Positions 10,039-22,409 of a stretch of DNA of 64,000 nt are shown in pieces. Below the pieces are notes generated by a model. It did not search any database. It was not told where the DNA came from and worked only from the letters and a program-made list of their open reading frames with translations. Source of the DNA: Dactylorhiza incarnata (Eukaryota > Streptophyta > Magnoliopsida > Asparagales > Orchidaceae); NCBI GenBank assembly GCA_033032865.1, contig JAWHQI010000061.1, positions 1,116,001 through 1,180,000 on the forward strand, in the 5' to 3' direction. Each line of letters opens with the position of its first letter. The stretch's first letter is position 1. Made by a program: the position numbers and the translations under genes.

Positions 10039-10801
10039 CAAGGGATAAAAATCGGATGGCCTATGAGTTTTACTCTAGGGCAACCCGCACGACGGACGGT
10101 CTGGGAGGGCAACCCGTGCGAAACTAATAGAACTACGTGGGTCTGAGGCCGTATGCAGGATGATACGGAGTACGTAGGCGGTGGTCGCGGGAAGACCGCC
10201 TCGGCCCAATAAGAGTCCAGATATCCCCTTCCTTATAATTGTTATATTATGTTTGGGTGTTAGTAGGAGTTGGATTCTGTTTGTAGTTCTAAAAACTTGT
10301 CTTTAGCACAGGTGACAGGTGCGGATGAGTGACAGCACCTATGTGTGGATGAAGCCACGGATCAGGCTACGTCAGGTATGAAGTTTTATTAAGCCGCATC
10401 TCCTTTTGTTGCGCCCTATCTTAGGGTATACATATATGATGCAATGAAGCCTTGATGGATAGGATTCATTGCGGCGGCGAAATCAATATTACTCATACAG
10501 GTTTTGAAATTATGGTTTCTGTGATATTTAATCTTCCGATATAAATAATGTCTTCCGCTAAGGGTAGCAAAACGCACTCTCTAATGATGTCTTCCGCTAA
10601 AATACTGCTTCCTTACTCTGTTGGTGTGTAGTGACTTTCGCTTAACACCACCCCTAGGCGTGACATCGGAGTGTTCAAGGAAAAAGGGTTGAAGAAGCTA
10701 GTACCTCCACCCCTCGGGATCGCTTCGGCGTCGTGCTAAAGGGTGGTGTGCGATAAGATCCCCCGGTCGGACCGTTGATTCTGGAGGGGGGGTCTTACAA
10801 A

Positions 10802-10812
10802 TGGATCAGAGC
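10802..10812 (+). other. Primer binding site of E4, one base short
   Basis: TGGATCAGAGC two bases after the LTR. The usual initiator-Met site is TGGTATCAGAGC, so this looks like that site with one T missing. Confidence 0.6.
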
Positions 10813-10868
10813 GTAACCGATCTTTCGACCTATTCATGATCACAGAAACACCTATTGTTTCGCTAATC

Positions 10869-10901
10869 GCTGTAGCGTGGTTCGGGACGAACCACTGCAG
10901 C
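10869..10901 (+). other. Stem-loop in the E4 leader
   Basis: GCTGTAGCGTGGTTCG and CGAACCACTGCAGC pair around a short G/A loop, with a small bulge, about 60 bases after the primer site. It is a candidate RNA packaging or dimerisation signal by position only. Confidence 0.5.
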
Positions 10902-11690
10902 GGAAGCGGTGGTGGACCTAAAAGATAAAAGTTGGCAACAAACTTAGCATATATATGAACATTTTCACTCGAACTTATCAAATTCAGTTTTAGTCATGCA
11001 AAATATTTTTATGACTCAAGTCGACACTTAAATGTCTTTTACTACGTCTAATCTCGAACGATCTTCTATCTTATTCCCATAAAAGACTCACTTTAAAACC
11101 CTACAAACATCCACTTCAAATTTTGAACCCCGGGTTTAAGCCTCTTTGTTTTATTGGGGTTAAATTTTCGTTTTCAAAATTCCATTCGAGGTAAACTAAT
11201 GGTATGAAATTAGGTGTACAATGCAAGGATTCTATCACTAATTTCAATCCCAAGTTTAAGCCTATTTGTTTTATTGGGATTAAAATTCTCGTTTTCAAAA
11301 TTTCATTTGGGGTGAGCTAATCAAATGAAATTTTGCGTGTATATAGAGAATTGCTCTAACAATTGCAAAAATATGAAGTATGATTTGACTTGATCAATTT
11401 GACGATCTGTTGAAAATAAAGTCGTGCAATCGTAAAAGAGCTATGATAAAATGTTAGTTTTTCAATAACGTTAATATTTCAGAAAATGATTACCGAGGCG
11501 ACGTACTGGATGGAAGTAAACTTATAAAAGCTTGTATATAAACCATCCTAAAAAGTACATTGTTAGCATTCGCAGGACTTGCGATGGTTGCATACTCAGC
11601 CAGCCGGGAAGCCTCGTTAAAAAGGGTAAGCCACTGAGGACCCGAAGGTGATGGTTACCTATTTTATTGCTTGCTTGCTTTGGGAAAAGT

Positions 11691-12350
11691 GGCGGGTCGG
11701 TCATGCCCGTAGACCGTACGTACTGGTGCGGGAAGGTTGACGACTCTAGGCGACAGGGAGGTGTGTACCCCGGGAGCTCGGTTGTATCTTATATGCCCCG
11801 TTGGGTCCCTCCGCTGGTTGGCCAAATTCAGTTATTACCGGATGTCTCCTACGTCCGAGGGTACACGGGGTTGTACGTTGGGGCCTGGGTAGTGCGGTAC
11901 ATCCACACCCAGAAGTGGCAGGACCGGCCACTGTCACCGACGGCCACATCGGTGAGGCCCGCGGGGTTCGCTACCCTGCAAAAAGAAGCGGTCAAAATAT
12001 TTCAACGTAAAGAGCAAACTGGTAAAACATTTTATGTGATTACCGTGGCGGGTCAGTCATGCCCAAGGACCGTTCATACAGGAATGGGAAGGTTGACGAC
12101 TCATGAGGTACTAGGGAGTGTGTGAACCCCGGGAGGTTATTTATTATTTCCCCGCAGGGTCCCTCTGCTGGATAGCTGAATTTTGTAATTGACGGATGTT
12201 GCTCACATCCAGGAGTACACTAGGTTGTACATTAGGGCCTGGGTAGTGCGGTGCGTCCACACCCAGAAGTGGCAGGACCGGCCACTGTCACCGACGGCCA
12301 CATCGGTGAGGCCCGCGGGGGTCGCAACCCTGCTGGAAGAAAAGCGGTCA
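11691..12350. repeat. 354-bp tandem duplication in E4
   Basis: Two diverged copies, each starting GCGGGTC(A/G)GTCATGCCC (11691 and about 12049) and ending with CGGCCACATCGGTGAGGCCC (11941 and 12295). An overlapping open frame (11667-12125) is not coding in my judgement. Confidence 0.88.
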
Positions 12351-12477
12351 AACTGTTTCAACATTGTGTGTTGTGATTGAATCGTGAGTACTCGTTATTC
12401 ATGGCTTGCATATGCATCAAAACATACATATTTGCATATGCATCATTTGCATCAAAACATACATATCTGCATATACC

Positions 12478-12700
12478 ATTAACATATAACCTTCGTATGG
12501 GAGTTGGTTATATGTTTATGGATTTTTACTGCTTATTTGCAATTTTATCTGTACCATTGACATATAACCTTCGTATGGGAGTTGGTTATATGTTCATGGA
12601 TTTACTCTACTTATTTACAATTTTCATCTGTTCCGTCAACATTTAACCTTCGCATGGGAGTCAGTTATATGTATGGGCTTTACAAAAAGCTTATGCAAGT
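12478..12700. repeat. About 78-bp tandem repeat, three units
   Basis: Units contain CATATAACCTTCGTATGGGA and a following TTGGTTATATG, with decreasing similarity left to right. Confidence 0.85.
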
Positions 12701-12807
12701 TATAACTTTTATATGTTCCCCTAACACATAGCCCCGTAAGAGAATTAACTATATGTTGATGGATTTTTACTATATGCCTTTCAAACATAACTCATAAATT
12801 TTGCAAG

Positions 12808-12945
12808 GTGTTGAGTTGCCTCTACTTTCAGTTGAGCTCGGCTCCCTGGAAGGTGTTAAGTTGACTCCACTTCCAGCTGGGCTCGGCTCCTGGAAGGTAT
12901 TGAGTTGCCTTCGTCTCCCGTTGAGCTCGGTTCCCGGGAGGGGTA
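12808..12945. repeat. About 55-bp repeat, three units, GTTGAGCTCGG type
   Basis: Units pair GTTGAGTTGCC with CAGTTGAGCTCGGCTCC. They resemble units of the 149-bp array of E3 (19955-20990), although E4 and E3 are different families. Confidence 0.7.
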
Positions 12946-13377
12946 CCGAGTGAGGAAGGGTTTCTCGTTTCTCACGATTAGACAAATTTGTAGCGTTCAA
13001 GCTACCCCGTAGTTCACATAAGCTACTTGTATATTACAGGGCAGGAGCCATCAACATAGCTCGTTAGGAAAAACCAAACCTAGAGATCCTTAAAATTTGG
13101 GATCGTTCGACACCTCTAGTGGTCTACAGTACGTCCCGTTTTGAATCCCCATGACCCACTCGTATTTTCAGGGACGAAAATTTTCTTTGTTTTATTGGAT
13201 TGTAACATCCCAATTTTAAAAAGGGGGTCTAGTCGGTTCAGTTGAACCCTTGGAGGAAACTAGGCCGGGTCATAAGGCAATCACGACCCGACCTTCACCA
13301 CATAGAGGTGGTCATTTAGAGAAATGACTGTTTTAGGTAGCATTGTGCTTCGCCATAACACCGAAGTGGTATATTAA

Positions 13378-14100
13378 GCATACGTGCTCCGAATCGACTT
13401 CCGTTAGTTACGTTAGACTCGTATAGTTAACACGAGTGCAACGGAACTCGTTTCGTTTCGATCCGAGGTCGTTTGGTGAATATGACCATTTTGAGTATAG
13501 TAGCGCGTCACGACGATGCAATTCTAGAATATGGAGCATACGTGCTCCGAATCGACTTCCGTCAGTTACGTTAGACTCGTATAGTTAACACGAGTGCAAC
13601 GGAACTCGTTTCGTTTCGATCCGAGGTCATTTGGTGAATATGACCATTTTGAGTATAGTAGCGCGTCACGACGATGCAATTTTAGAATATGGGGCATACG
13701 TGCTCCGAATCGACTTCCGTCAATTGCGTTAGACTCGTATGGCCAATACGAGTGCAATAGAACTCGTTTTATCCAAATCCGAGGTCATTTGGTGAAAGTG
13801 ACCATTTTGAGTATCGTAGCACATCACGACATGCAACGCCATTTAGTATAGTGAGCATACGTGCTCCGAATTTACTGCCGTCAGTTGCGTTAGACTTGTA
13901 TGGTCGTTACAAGTACAACGAGACTCGTTTAGTTGCAATCTGAGGTCGTTTGTGAAAAATGACCATTTTGAGTAACGGTGTGCGTCGCCACAACGCCACC
14001 TTAAAAAAATTGAGCAAATAAGCTCTGAATTGAATTCTGTCAGTTGCATTAGAATCGTATAGCCGATACGAGTGCAACAAAATTTGTTTCGCTCAATTCC
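13378..14100. repeat. 158-bp satellite-like array in the E4 3' LTR
   Basis: Copy of the five-unit array at 5613-6335, nearly identical, with single changes such as TTACATTAG to TTACGTTAG in the first unit. Confidence 0.9.
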
Positions 14101-15509
14101 GATGTCGTTTAGGCAAGTAAATAAAAATAAATGCTCGTAAAATTATACGAAACCTCGAGATATGTGAACACTCGATTTAACCCCGTCACTACGATGTTAA
14201 CTCGACACTCTCTGTGTATTTTTCACATTTAATTTAGTAGTTATTAGTATATATATATACTTATAATAAATATGAAAATATAGATAAATATAAGATTATA
14301 AGATATATTGTTTTAATTCCTAACCTAAAAGACCATGGGAGATGAGCTGATCGGAGGGCGGAAACGAACGGAGCTCTGGCATGGGAAGAAATCGCGAGCT
14401 CCGGCGGATCCGAAACTCGAGCCTCCTCCTGGACGGGATTCCGGGGGAGATTCGTCTTCCATGCGATGAAGGACACGTCCTCGTCATCAGGGAGCTCGCG
14501 AGTGCTCCAGATTGGCCATCCATGGCTATAAAGAGGGCTGGGTCGGCATCCTCAGGAAAAAACACACAGCTCACGGCAAGCTCTTCTTCCTTCCCCATCT
14601 CCCCTCTTCCTCCCTCCCATTGTGAATGCTCTGTTGAAGTAGGGACAACAACTTCAATTTCTTACCCTTTGTGGGGAAAATTCCTAACTTAGCTCTTGAG
14701 TTATGATGATGTTATGCTATGGGAGAAGGGATTTGGCAAGTTATGCCCTACACCCTCTCCCCCATCTTCATCATCCCCTACCTCTCTTCCTCCTATACGT
14801 CTTAAATTTTTATGATGCTCTGAATTTAGGGGCACTGATGAAGTTGCGAGCTCATCACTTGTTAACTGCTTTTACATTTCTTCAAATTTAAAATCACCAT
14901 TGGAGGGTCTTGAACAACTTCTGATTCCACGTGAAGTTATGTGGCATGACCCATTTAATGGCATAATGATATTAAAAACCTGTTTTAATCATGTTCTGGA
15001 GACCATAAGTTTTGGAGATTTTGTTTAAATCAGGTTACCAGATTTCTTGGTTTTGAACCCATTATTTCGATGTGAGTACATGGTTTTGAGATTTTTGGTT
15101 TCATGTTTCCCCATTTGCTATATGTTCATATTTTTATTTGCGAGATTAAGTTGGACTGCAGGTTTGTTGAAATGGGGCTGCTCCTTTCCTTGTTGGTTTG
15201 GGGGCTGCTCCTTGTTGAATTGGACTGTAGGTTGTTGTTTTGGGGTTGTTTCTTATCTTTATTAGATAGGGGCTGCTTATACACTTCTGGTCTAGGATGG
15301 GGGCTGCTTATACATTTCTTAGACTAAATTGGGCTGCTTCTCATATCATTGTTTGGTTGGGCTACCTTATTTTCGTGTTTAATCGGAGGGGGCTGCTAGT
15401 ATTGAACTGCTGCTGTCCTCCTCTTTCAGCGGGGCTGCTGCTGTCCTCCTCTTTCAGCGGGGCTGCTGCTGTCCTTCTCATTTGATGGGGCTGCTGCTAT
15501 GTAGATCTG

Positions 15510-15547
<38 letters not shown>

Positions 15548-16115
15548 ACTGCTCTTATAATACCTATTAACTTGGGGCTGCCCTGTTCTTTCTATGAGGG
15601 GCTGCTGTTGCTTGTGTTGCTTGGGGCTGCTCCTTGTTAACTTGGACTGCAGGTTGTTGTTTTAAAATGGGGCTGCCTTGTTCTCTTTGTTTAAAGGGGA
15701 GGGCTTGTGCTGGCAGTCCTCATTACCTGATTTTAGACCCTACTCTTCCTCCTCCCTGGACTCCTGAAACACTAATTACAACTCTCTAATTAATGGTTTG
15801 CCCTAAACCCCATCTCCCTCCCTCACTCTTTTTTCCCCATCTGTGCAAGATTTAATATATATACATATATATTTTCATGTGTTCTTACACATACATGCAC
15901 ATAAGACACTATCATGGGGTTTCACTTGAGAAAGTTGGTGTGCCAAATAAGTGACTTTTCCTGCATGGGAGATATCAAGTGTTATCTATTTGAGCCTCTC
16001 CCTCCTCTGATAGTGATGAATAGGCTGAGTATATAAGAGCTGTAACTACTTCGGGTGGCTATATTCACTTCAAAAATGCTTTACACATTTCTTTCTCTCT
16101 CCCACTCCCCCCCCC

Positions 16116-16215
<100 letters not shown>

Positions 16216-18663
16216 TCTTGGTCTTTGGAAAAGAAATAAAGATCATCTCTCCCTCACTCGCCTTTCTCTGTCTGAGCAAACTTTAATATATATATATATA
16301 TATAGTTACATATATTCACATATATATATATGCCCGTACGAGGAGGCTTCACAAGAGATGGTGGATACGCAAAGGCTCTAGTGCAACCCTTGGATGTTTC
16401 ATATGCTCCTACTCTCCCTCTAGGAGCTTTACATATGGTGGATGTGCTAATATCTTTCTCTCTCTCTCTCGTTCGGGGTCGCCGCTAGGGTTCCTCATTC
16501 CCCTCTTGTCCTCTCCTCATTCTGCACGATTTGGCCTTGGATTTATGCTGTGAGCAGAAAACTGTAAACTGGGAGCAAGGATTCGTAAGGCTTCGCTTGA
16601 TCTGGGCTTCGTCGGACTTGGGATAGTGCCGACTTCCTTTAGCTCATGGTAAGCCTTCTTTTCCTTGTTGGTATGGCCTATGAGTCCTCCCCCTTCCTTC
16701 AATTTGTGGTTGTTGATCTTTGGGAAATTGGGGTTTGGTGGTTGGTGGCTGCTTGGATTCTCCTTCTAGGTTTTGTATTAGCTTTTGGAATCATCTTTTA
16801 TTTGGGAAATTAGGATGGTGTCTATTTGGTTTCTCCATCCAGAATTCAGTATGAGCATTTGAAATGCTTCCTTGTTGAATTGGGGGCTGCCTTGTGAGCT
16901 GATGATGGGGGCTGCTCCTTGTTAGTAGGGGGCTGCCTTGTGAGCTGATGTTGGGGGCTGCTCCTTGTTGAATTGGGGGCTGCCTTGTGAGCTGATGTTG
17001 GGGGCTGCTCCTTGTTAGTAGGGGGCTGCCTTGTGAGCTGATTTTGGGGGCTGCTCCTTGTTGAGTTAGGCTGCAGGTTTGTTTAATTGGGCTGCTCTTT
17101 ACTTGTTAGCTGAGGCTGTTTGCATTGGGGGCTGCTGACATAAAAACCTGTTGCTGCCACTATCAATTAATGTTGGGGGCCTTCCCTGTGAATTGATGGC
17201 TGTTGATATGCTTTTGGTAGATGGGCTTTGTTGTTACTACCTCCTTCCCATATTCTCTAACATTTCTTCTCTCTCTACCCCTTCACAAATTCTGATGTTG
17301 ATTAAAGGTGGAAATACTCCCTCTTCTTTTGATGTGGTACCAATACCAATGGAAATGTTATATAGGTGACTTGGGTTTGAACACCAAGCATCCATGTGAT
17401 TGACGGGAGCCTATGGGCCATATGAAGATGGCTCGATTTAATTGCCAGCCGGGTTAAAATAGTGTTACCTTCTCGGATGAAGATATGCTAAGCTTATATA
17501 GAGTTCGTCTTCTCTCCGCCTACAGGTTGCGGGTGGATATATTGCTAATCTTAAAGGGCGTCTCTTTTCTTCTCTTATGAAATGTTGCCTTCGAGAAAAT
17601 AATTTCTACGTGAATGCAAATGTTGCCTTCGAGAAATAATTCCTACGGGAATGAAATGTTGCCTTCGAGAAAATAATTCCTACGGGAATGCAAATGTTGC
17701 CTTCGAGAAATAATTCCTACGGGAATGAAATGTTGCCTTCGAGAAAATAATTCCTACGGGAATACAAATGTTGCCTTCGGGAAATTAATTCCTACGGGAA
17801 TGAAATGTTGCCTTCGAGAAATAATTCCTACGGGAATGAAATGTTGCCTTCGAGATATAATTCCTACGGGGATGAAATGTTGCCTTCGGGAATGTGACAA
17901 GGGATAAAAATCGGATGGCCTATGAGTTTTACTCTAGGGCAACCCGCACGACGGACGGTCTGGGAGGGCAACCCGTGCGAAACTAATAGAACTACGTGGG
18001 TCTGAGGCCGTATGCAGGATGATACGGAGTACGTAGGCGGTGGTCGCGGGAAGACTGCCTCGGCCCAATAAGAGTCCAGATATCCCCTTCCTTATAATTG
18101 TTATATTATGTTTGGGTGTTAGTAGGAGTTGGATTCTGTTTGTAGTTCTAAAAACTTGTCTTTAGCACAGGTGACAGGTGCGGATGAGTGACAGCACCTA
18201 TGTGTGGATGAAGCCACGGATCAGGCTACGTCAGGTATGAAGTTTTATTAAGCCGCATCTCCTTTTGTTGCGCCCTATCTCAGGGTATACATATATGATG
18301 CAATGAAGCCTTGATGGATAGGATTCATTGCGGCGGCGAAATCAATATTACTCATACAGGTTTTGAAATTATGGTTTCTGTGATATTTAATCTTCCGCTA
18401 TAAATAATGTCTTCCGCTAAGGGTAGCAAAACGCACTCTCTAATGATGTCTTCCGCTAAAATACTGCTTCCTTACTCTGTTGGTGTGTAGTGACTTTCGC
18501 TTAACACCACCCCTAGGCGTGACATCGGAGTGTTCAAGGAAAAAGGGTTGAAGAAGCTAGTACCTCCACCCCTCGGGATCGCTTCGGCGTCGTGCTAAAG
18601 GGTGGTGTGCGATAAGATCCCCCGGTCGGACCGTTGATTCTGGAGGGGGGGTCTTACACTCTG

Positions 18664-19270
18664 TCTCCAGGCAAGCTGAGCCCCTAGGACGCGGGTGGAC
18701 ACTTCCACCTCCCATTAGATTGGGAGGGCGTTAGGTTCCCCTGTCTCCAGGTAAGCAAAGCACCTAGGACGCGGATGGGTACTCCCGCCTCCAGCTGATT
18801 TGGAAGGGCGTCGAGTTCCTCTGTCTCCAGGCAAGCTGAGCCCCAAGGATGCGGGTGGACACTTCCGCCTCCCATTAGATTGGGAGGGCGTTAGGTTCCC
18901 CTGTCTCCAGGTAAGCAAAGCACCTAGGACGCGGATGGGTACTCCCGCCTTCAGCTGATTTGGAAGGGCGATGAGTTCCTCTGTCTCTAGGCAAGCTGAG
19001 CCCTGGGACGCGGGTGGACACTTCCGCCTCCCATTAGATTGGGAGGGCGTTAGGTTCCCCTGTCTCCAGGTAAGCAAAGCACCTAGGACGCGGATGGGTA
19101 CTCCCGCCTCCAGCTGATTTGGAAGGGCATTGAATTCCTCTGTCTCCAGGCAAGCTGAGCCCCTAGGACGCGGGTGGGTACTCCTGCCTCCAATTGGATT
19201 TAGAGGGCGTTGGGTTCCCCTGTCTCCAGGTAAGCGAAGCACCTAGGACGCGGATGGGTATTCTGCCTCA
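18664..19270. repeat. 160-bp tandem array of E3, right part
   Basis: Continuation of the array at 4690-5435 after the E4 insertion, with about four more units. The minus-strand frame of 175 codons (18715-19242) is a by-product of the period. Confidence 0.9.
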
Positions 19271-19954
19271 AATCGTCAAGGTCCTTGACTAGGGACCCCC
19301 CGCCGGGCTCAGTTATGCCGGCAGGTGGGGAGGCTCGTCAGGTCGACTAGCTACTCGGTGATCGGTTCAAGAAGGTATCGAATCCCCAAAGCAGTAAAGA
19401 GAAAGAAGAACAAGCTGAGAGATTCATTAGAAAAGTAGCTAGTTCCTTTGCAACATGTATTACATAATTTATCACTTCACCTCTATTGGTGCATGCAGGA
19501 TTAAAAGGAACATGTATACAAGGGATGGATGGTTCCTACGAAAAGCAGCAAGGAAGAAGAGGCCCCTGACAACCCTTACATTCAGGGGGAGTGACCACTG
19601 CTGCAAGGGGACGAGTCAAGTCGCCCTGGAGAAGGGAAGAACTCGTGCAGGATGTCGTCGGCAGAGACCCCCCTCCAGCTGTCTCGGAGAGCATCCGCCT
19701 CATGAAGGCGGCTCACCGGGGCTTGGGTCGTCGAAGTCACAATCTTCCTCCGAGTACTCTCGGCTTCAGCAGGGCAAGGTGGGGCAGACATCGCTGCCCT
19801 CGAAGGTTCGCCTCTTTCTCTTCCTATCTCCCTTAGCTGTCTTTGGGGTTCAGCAAGCTGAGCCCTCAGGTCCTTTCTCCCTTAGATGCCTTTGGGCTTC
19901 AGCAAGCGAGAAGAGAGACCGGCGCGCGGGCTCTTGTTGAGCTGCCTCCACTTC
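19271..19954. other. E3 interior without recognisable gene
   Basis: Begins with the CATGCCGGCAG-like leader that also starts the array at 4690. An open frame at 19455-19940 (161 codons) has no motif I recognise and overlaps frames on both strands. This is where pol would normally lie, but no RT, RNase H or integrase motif is present. Confidence 0.6.
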
Positions 19955-20990
19955 CAGTTGAGCTCTACTCCCTGTATTGTGTTGAGTTCCCTCCATCTCA
20001 GGTCGAGTTCGACTCGACTAAAGATGTTGAGTTCCCTCCATCTCAGGTTGAGTTCGACTCGACTAAAGATGTTGAGTTCCCTCCATCTCAGGTTTAGTTC
20101 GACTCGACTAGAGATGTTGAGTTCCCCCCACCTCAGGTCGAGTTTAGCTCGACCATAGGTGTTGGGCTTTCTCCACCTCCAGTTGAACTCGGTTCACAGG
20201 AGGGGTGTTTAGTGGAGAAAGGTCTGTTCCCCACCTCAGGTCGGGTTCAGCTCGACTAGAGGTGTTGAGTTTCCCTCCACCTTCGGTCGAGTTTAGCTCG
20301 ACCTAAGGTGTTGAGATTTCTCCACCTCCAGTTGAGCTCGGCTCACAGGAGGGGTGTTTAGTGGAGAAAGGTCCATTCCCCACCTCTGGTCGGGTTCAGC
20401 TCGACTAGAGGTGTTAAGTTTCCCTCCCCCTTCGGTCGAGTTTAGCTCGACCTAAGGTGTTGAGCTTTCTCCACCTCCAGTTGAGCTCGGCTCACAGGAG
20501 GGGTGTTTAGTGGAGAAAGGTCCGTTCCCCACCTCAGGTCGGGTTCAGCTCGACTAGAGGTGTTGAGTTTCCCTCCACCTTCGGTCGAGTTTAGCTCGAC
20601 CTAAGGTGTTGAGCTTTCTCCACCTCCAGTTGAGCTCGGCTCACAGGAGGGGTGTTTAGTGGAGAAAGGTCCGTTCCCCATCTCAGGTCTGGTTCAGCTC
20701 GACTAGAGGTGTTAAGTTTCCCTTCCCCTTCGGTCGAGTTTATCTCGACCTAAGGTGTTAAGCTTTCTCCACCTCCAGTTGAGCTCGGCTCACAGGAGGG
20801 GTGTTTAGTGGAGAAAGGTCCGTTCCCCACCCCAGGTCGAGTTCAGCTCGACTAGAGGTGTTGAGTTTCCCTCCACCTTCGGTCGAGTTTAGCTCGACCT
20901 GAGGTGTTGAGCTTTCTCCACCTCCAGTTGAGCTCGGCTCACAGGAGGGTTGTTTGGTGGAGAAAGGTTCGCTTTCCGCCTCAAGGCGGC
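19955..20990. repeat. 149-bp tandem array of E3
   Basis: The phrase CACAGGAGGGGTGTTTAGTG or a variant occurs at 20195, 20344, 20493, 20642, 20791 and 20940, an exact 149-bp step. Each unit contains hairpin-forming AGGTCGAG...CTCGACCT. The left end (19955-20160) is a shorter, about 57-bp, version of the same motif. Confidence 0.93.
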
Positions 20991-21110
20991 TTCAGCTGAA
21001 AAGTTCGGCAGGGATATCCGTTGGCAGATCCCTTCGTGGATTCCCCTCAGGTCCCACCTACTCGTCAAATAGGTGGGTTGGACTTTCTTTCCGAGCTTGA
21101 GGCAAGCTCG

Positions 21111-21126
21111 AAAAGAGCGGGGATTG
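21111..21126 (+). other. Polypurine tract of E3
   Basis: AAAAGAGCGGGGATTG directly before the 3' LTR. E2 has AAAGAGCGGGGATTG at the equivalent place (29290-29303, minus strand), which supports the family link. Confidence 0.75.
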
Positions 21127-21602
21127 TGTACAACCCTCATATTTTCCGAGCCGTTGTGACCCGACGTGAGTAGGGTCGTTGTATTACCTGTAATCCGTCG
21201 AGACCAAATCGGAAGTTAAGGTGACCGAGACGAGCAGGTCGACCTCTCGGAAGCGACCGAAACCGAGCGAGGCTAAGGAATGACCCGATGAAGGAAGTAG
21301 TGGAGCAAGTGGGGGAGGCTCCCCCCACTCTCCCCTTGTAGTGGAGCAAGTGGGGGAGGCTCCCCCCGCTCTCTTCCCTTGTGGTTAGCGAGTGGGGTAG
21401 GCTCCCCCCACTCGCCCCTTGTTGCTGGAGAGTGGGGGAGGCTCCCCCCACTCGCACCTTGTTGTTGGCGAGTGGGGGAGGCTCCCCCCACTCGCCCCTT
21501 GTTGCTGGCGAGTGGGGGAGGCTCCCCCCACTCGCCCCTTGTTGCTGGCGAGTGGGGGACGCTCCCCCCACTCGCCCCTTGTTGCTGGCGAGTGGGGGAA
21601 GC

Positions 21603-21636
<34 letters not shown>

Positions 21637-22189
21637 CTCGCCCCTTGTTGCTGGCGAGTGGGGGAAGCTCCCCCCACTCGCCCCTTGAATTTGGCGGGTG
21701 GGGAAGGATCCCCCCACCCGCCCCTTGAAGCTGGAGAGTGGGGGAGGCTACCTCCACTCGCCCCTTGAAGCTGGGGAATTTGGCTATCCGCAGTCCAAAT
21801 TTGGCAATTCGCAGTCCATTTTTGGGAAAGTCTATAAATAGACCCCCATGGGCAACTTGGGAAGGGTTGGTCTCTACCCCCTCCCTCGCGTGGTCTTGTG
21901 AGCACGCACCCCCCTCCTCTGTCATCGAAGGTTGACGGTGAGGTGGTTCTTAGTGCCCTCCAAGGTGCCCAGGCTCAGCATTGGCTTGGGAGGGGAAGTT
22001 CTGAGTGAGCTTCCTGGTGTGTGGTGGGACCTCCGTGCTACAGCTTAAGGGGTCTGTCTCTAGACTCCAAGGATCATCAAGGGCAAGTCTCTCAGTTCCT
22101 AGTGACCGGTCAAGGGTCTTAGCTTAGATCAAGTAAGAGTTAGTCGCATCCCCCTTTCGAACGCTGAAACCGGGTTACTGGTTTCAACA
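21127..22189 (+). repeat. 3' LTR of E3 (1063 bp)
   Basis: Begins TGTACAACCC and ends GGTTTCAACA, then the duplication GCGTG. The palindromic array has fewer units than in the 5' LTR and a C32 run at 21604-21635. TATA box at 21833. Confidence 0.9.
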
Positions 22190-22194
22190 GCGTG

Positions 22195-22409
22195 ACTTAG
22201 AATGCGACGAAGGATGCATCAATTCTCACGGGGTTGAAAGAGCTCGACCCCGATGAGACTTCGAAAAAACTGGCAATGGAGAGATTTGACATCGTTGTTG
22301 GTGCCTTTTATTCTTGTCAAATGTTCGCGAGCGTACTAATAGAATGTTAGTCAAAGTCACTGGGAATGTCAAATGTCAAAGACGGCTATAACTCATTTAG
22401 CATGAAAGA
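22195..22409. other. Sequence right of E3, probably LINE upstream region
   Basis: About 215 bases without clear motifs. It precedes the LINE ORF2-like text and may be its degraded endonuclease end, but no catalytic motif is visible. Confidence 0.4.

Larger units (their letters stand above)
5436..10799 (+). repeat. 5' LTR of E4 (5364 bp)
   Basis: Exceptionally long LTR. In order it holds a 158-bp array, TATA-like boxes at 6764 and 8251, a GGGGCTGCT-rich zone with G21, a C19 tract, a 47-bp array, a 36-38-bp array and a GC-richer end. Open frames of 60-103 codons occur identically in both LTRs but resemble nothing I know. Confidence 0.92.
10800..13200 (+). other. Non-coding interior of E4
   Basis: It carries a primer-like site, a strong hairpin near the 5' end and several tandem duplications: an approximately 121-bp unit repeated twice at 11110-11330 (TTTAAGCC...TTGTTTTATTGGG), a 354-bp pair, a 78-bp triple and a 55-bp triple. 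No open frame resembles a retrotransposon protein. The 3' end has CAGGGACGAAAATTTTC, a relic of the end of a chromovirus pol region (compare CGGGACGAAATTC at 48058). Confidence 0.85.
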
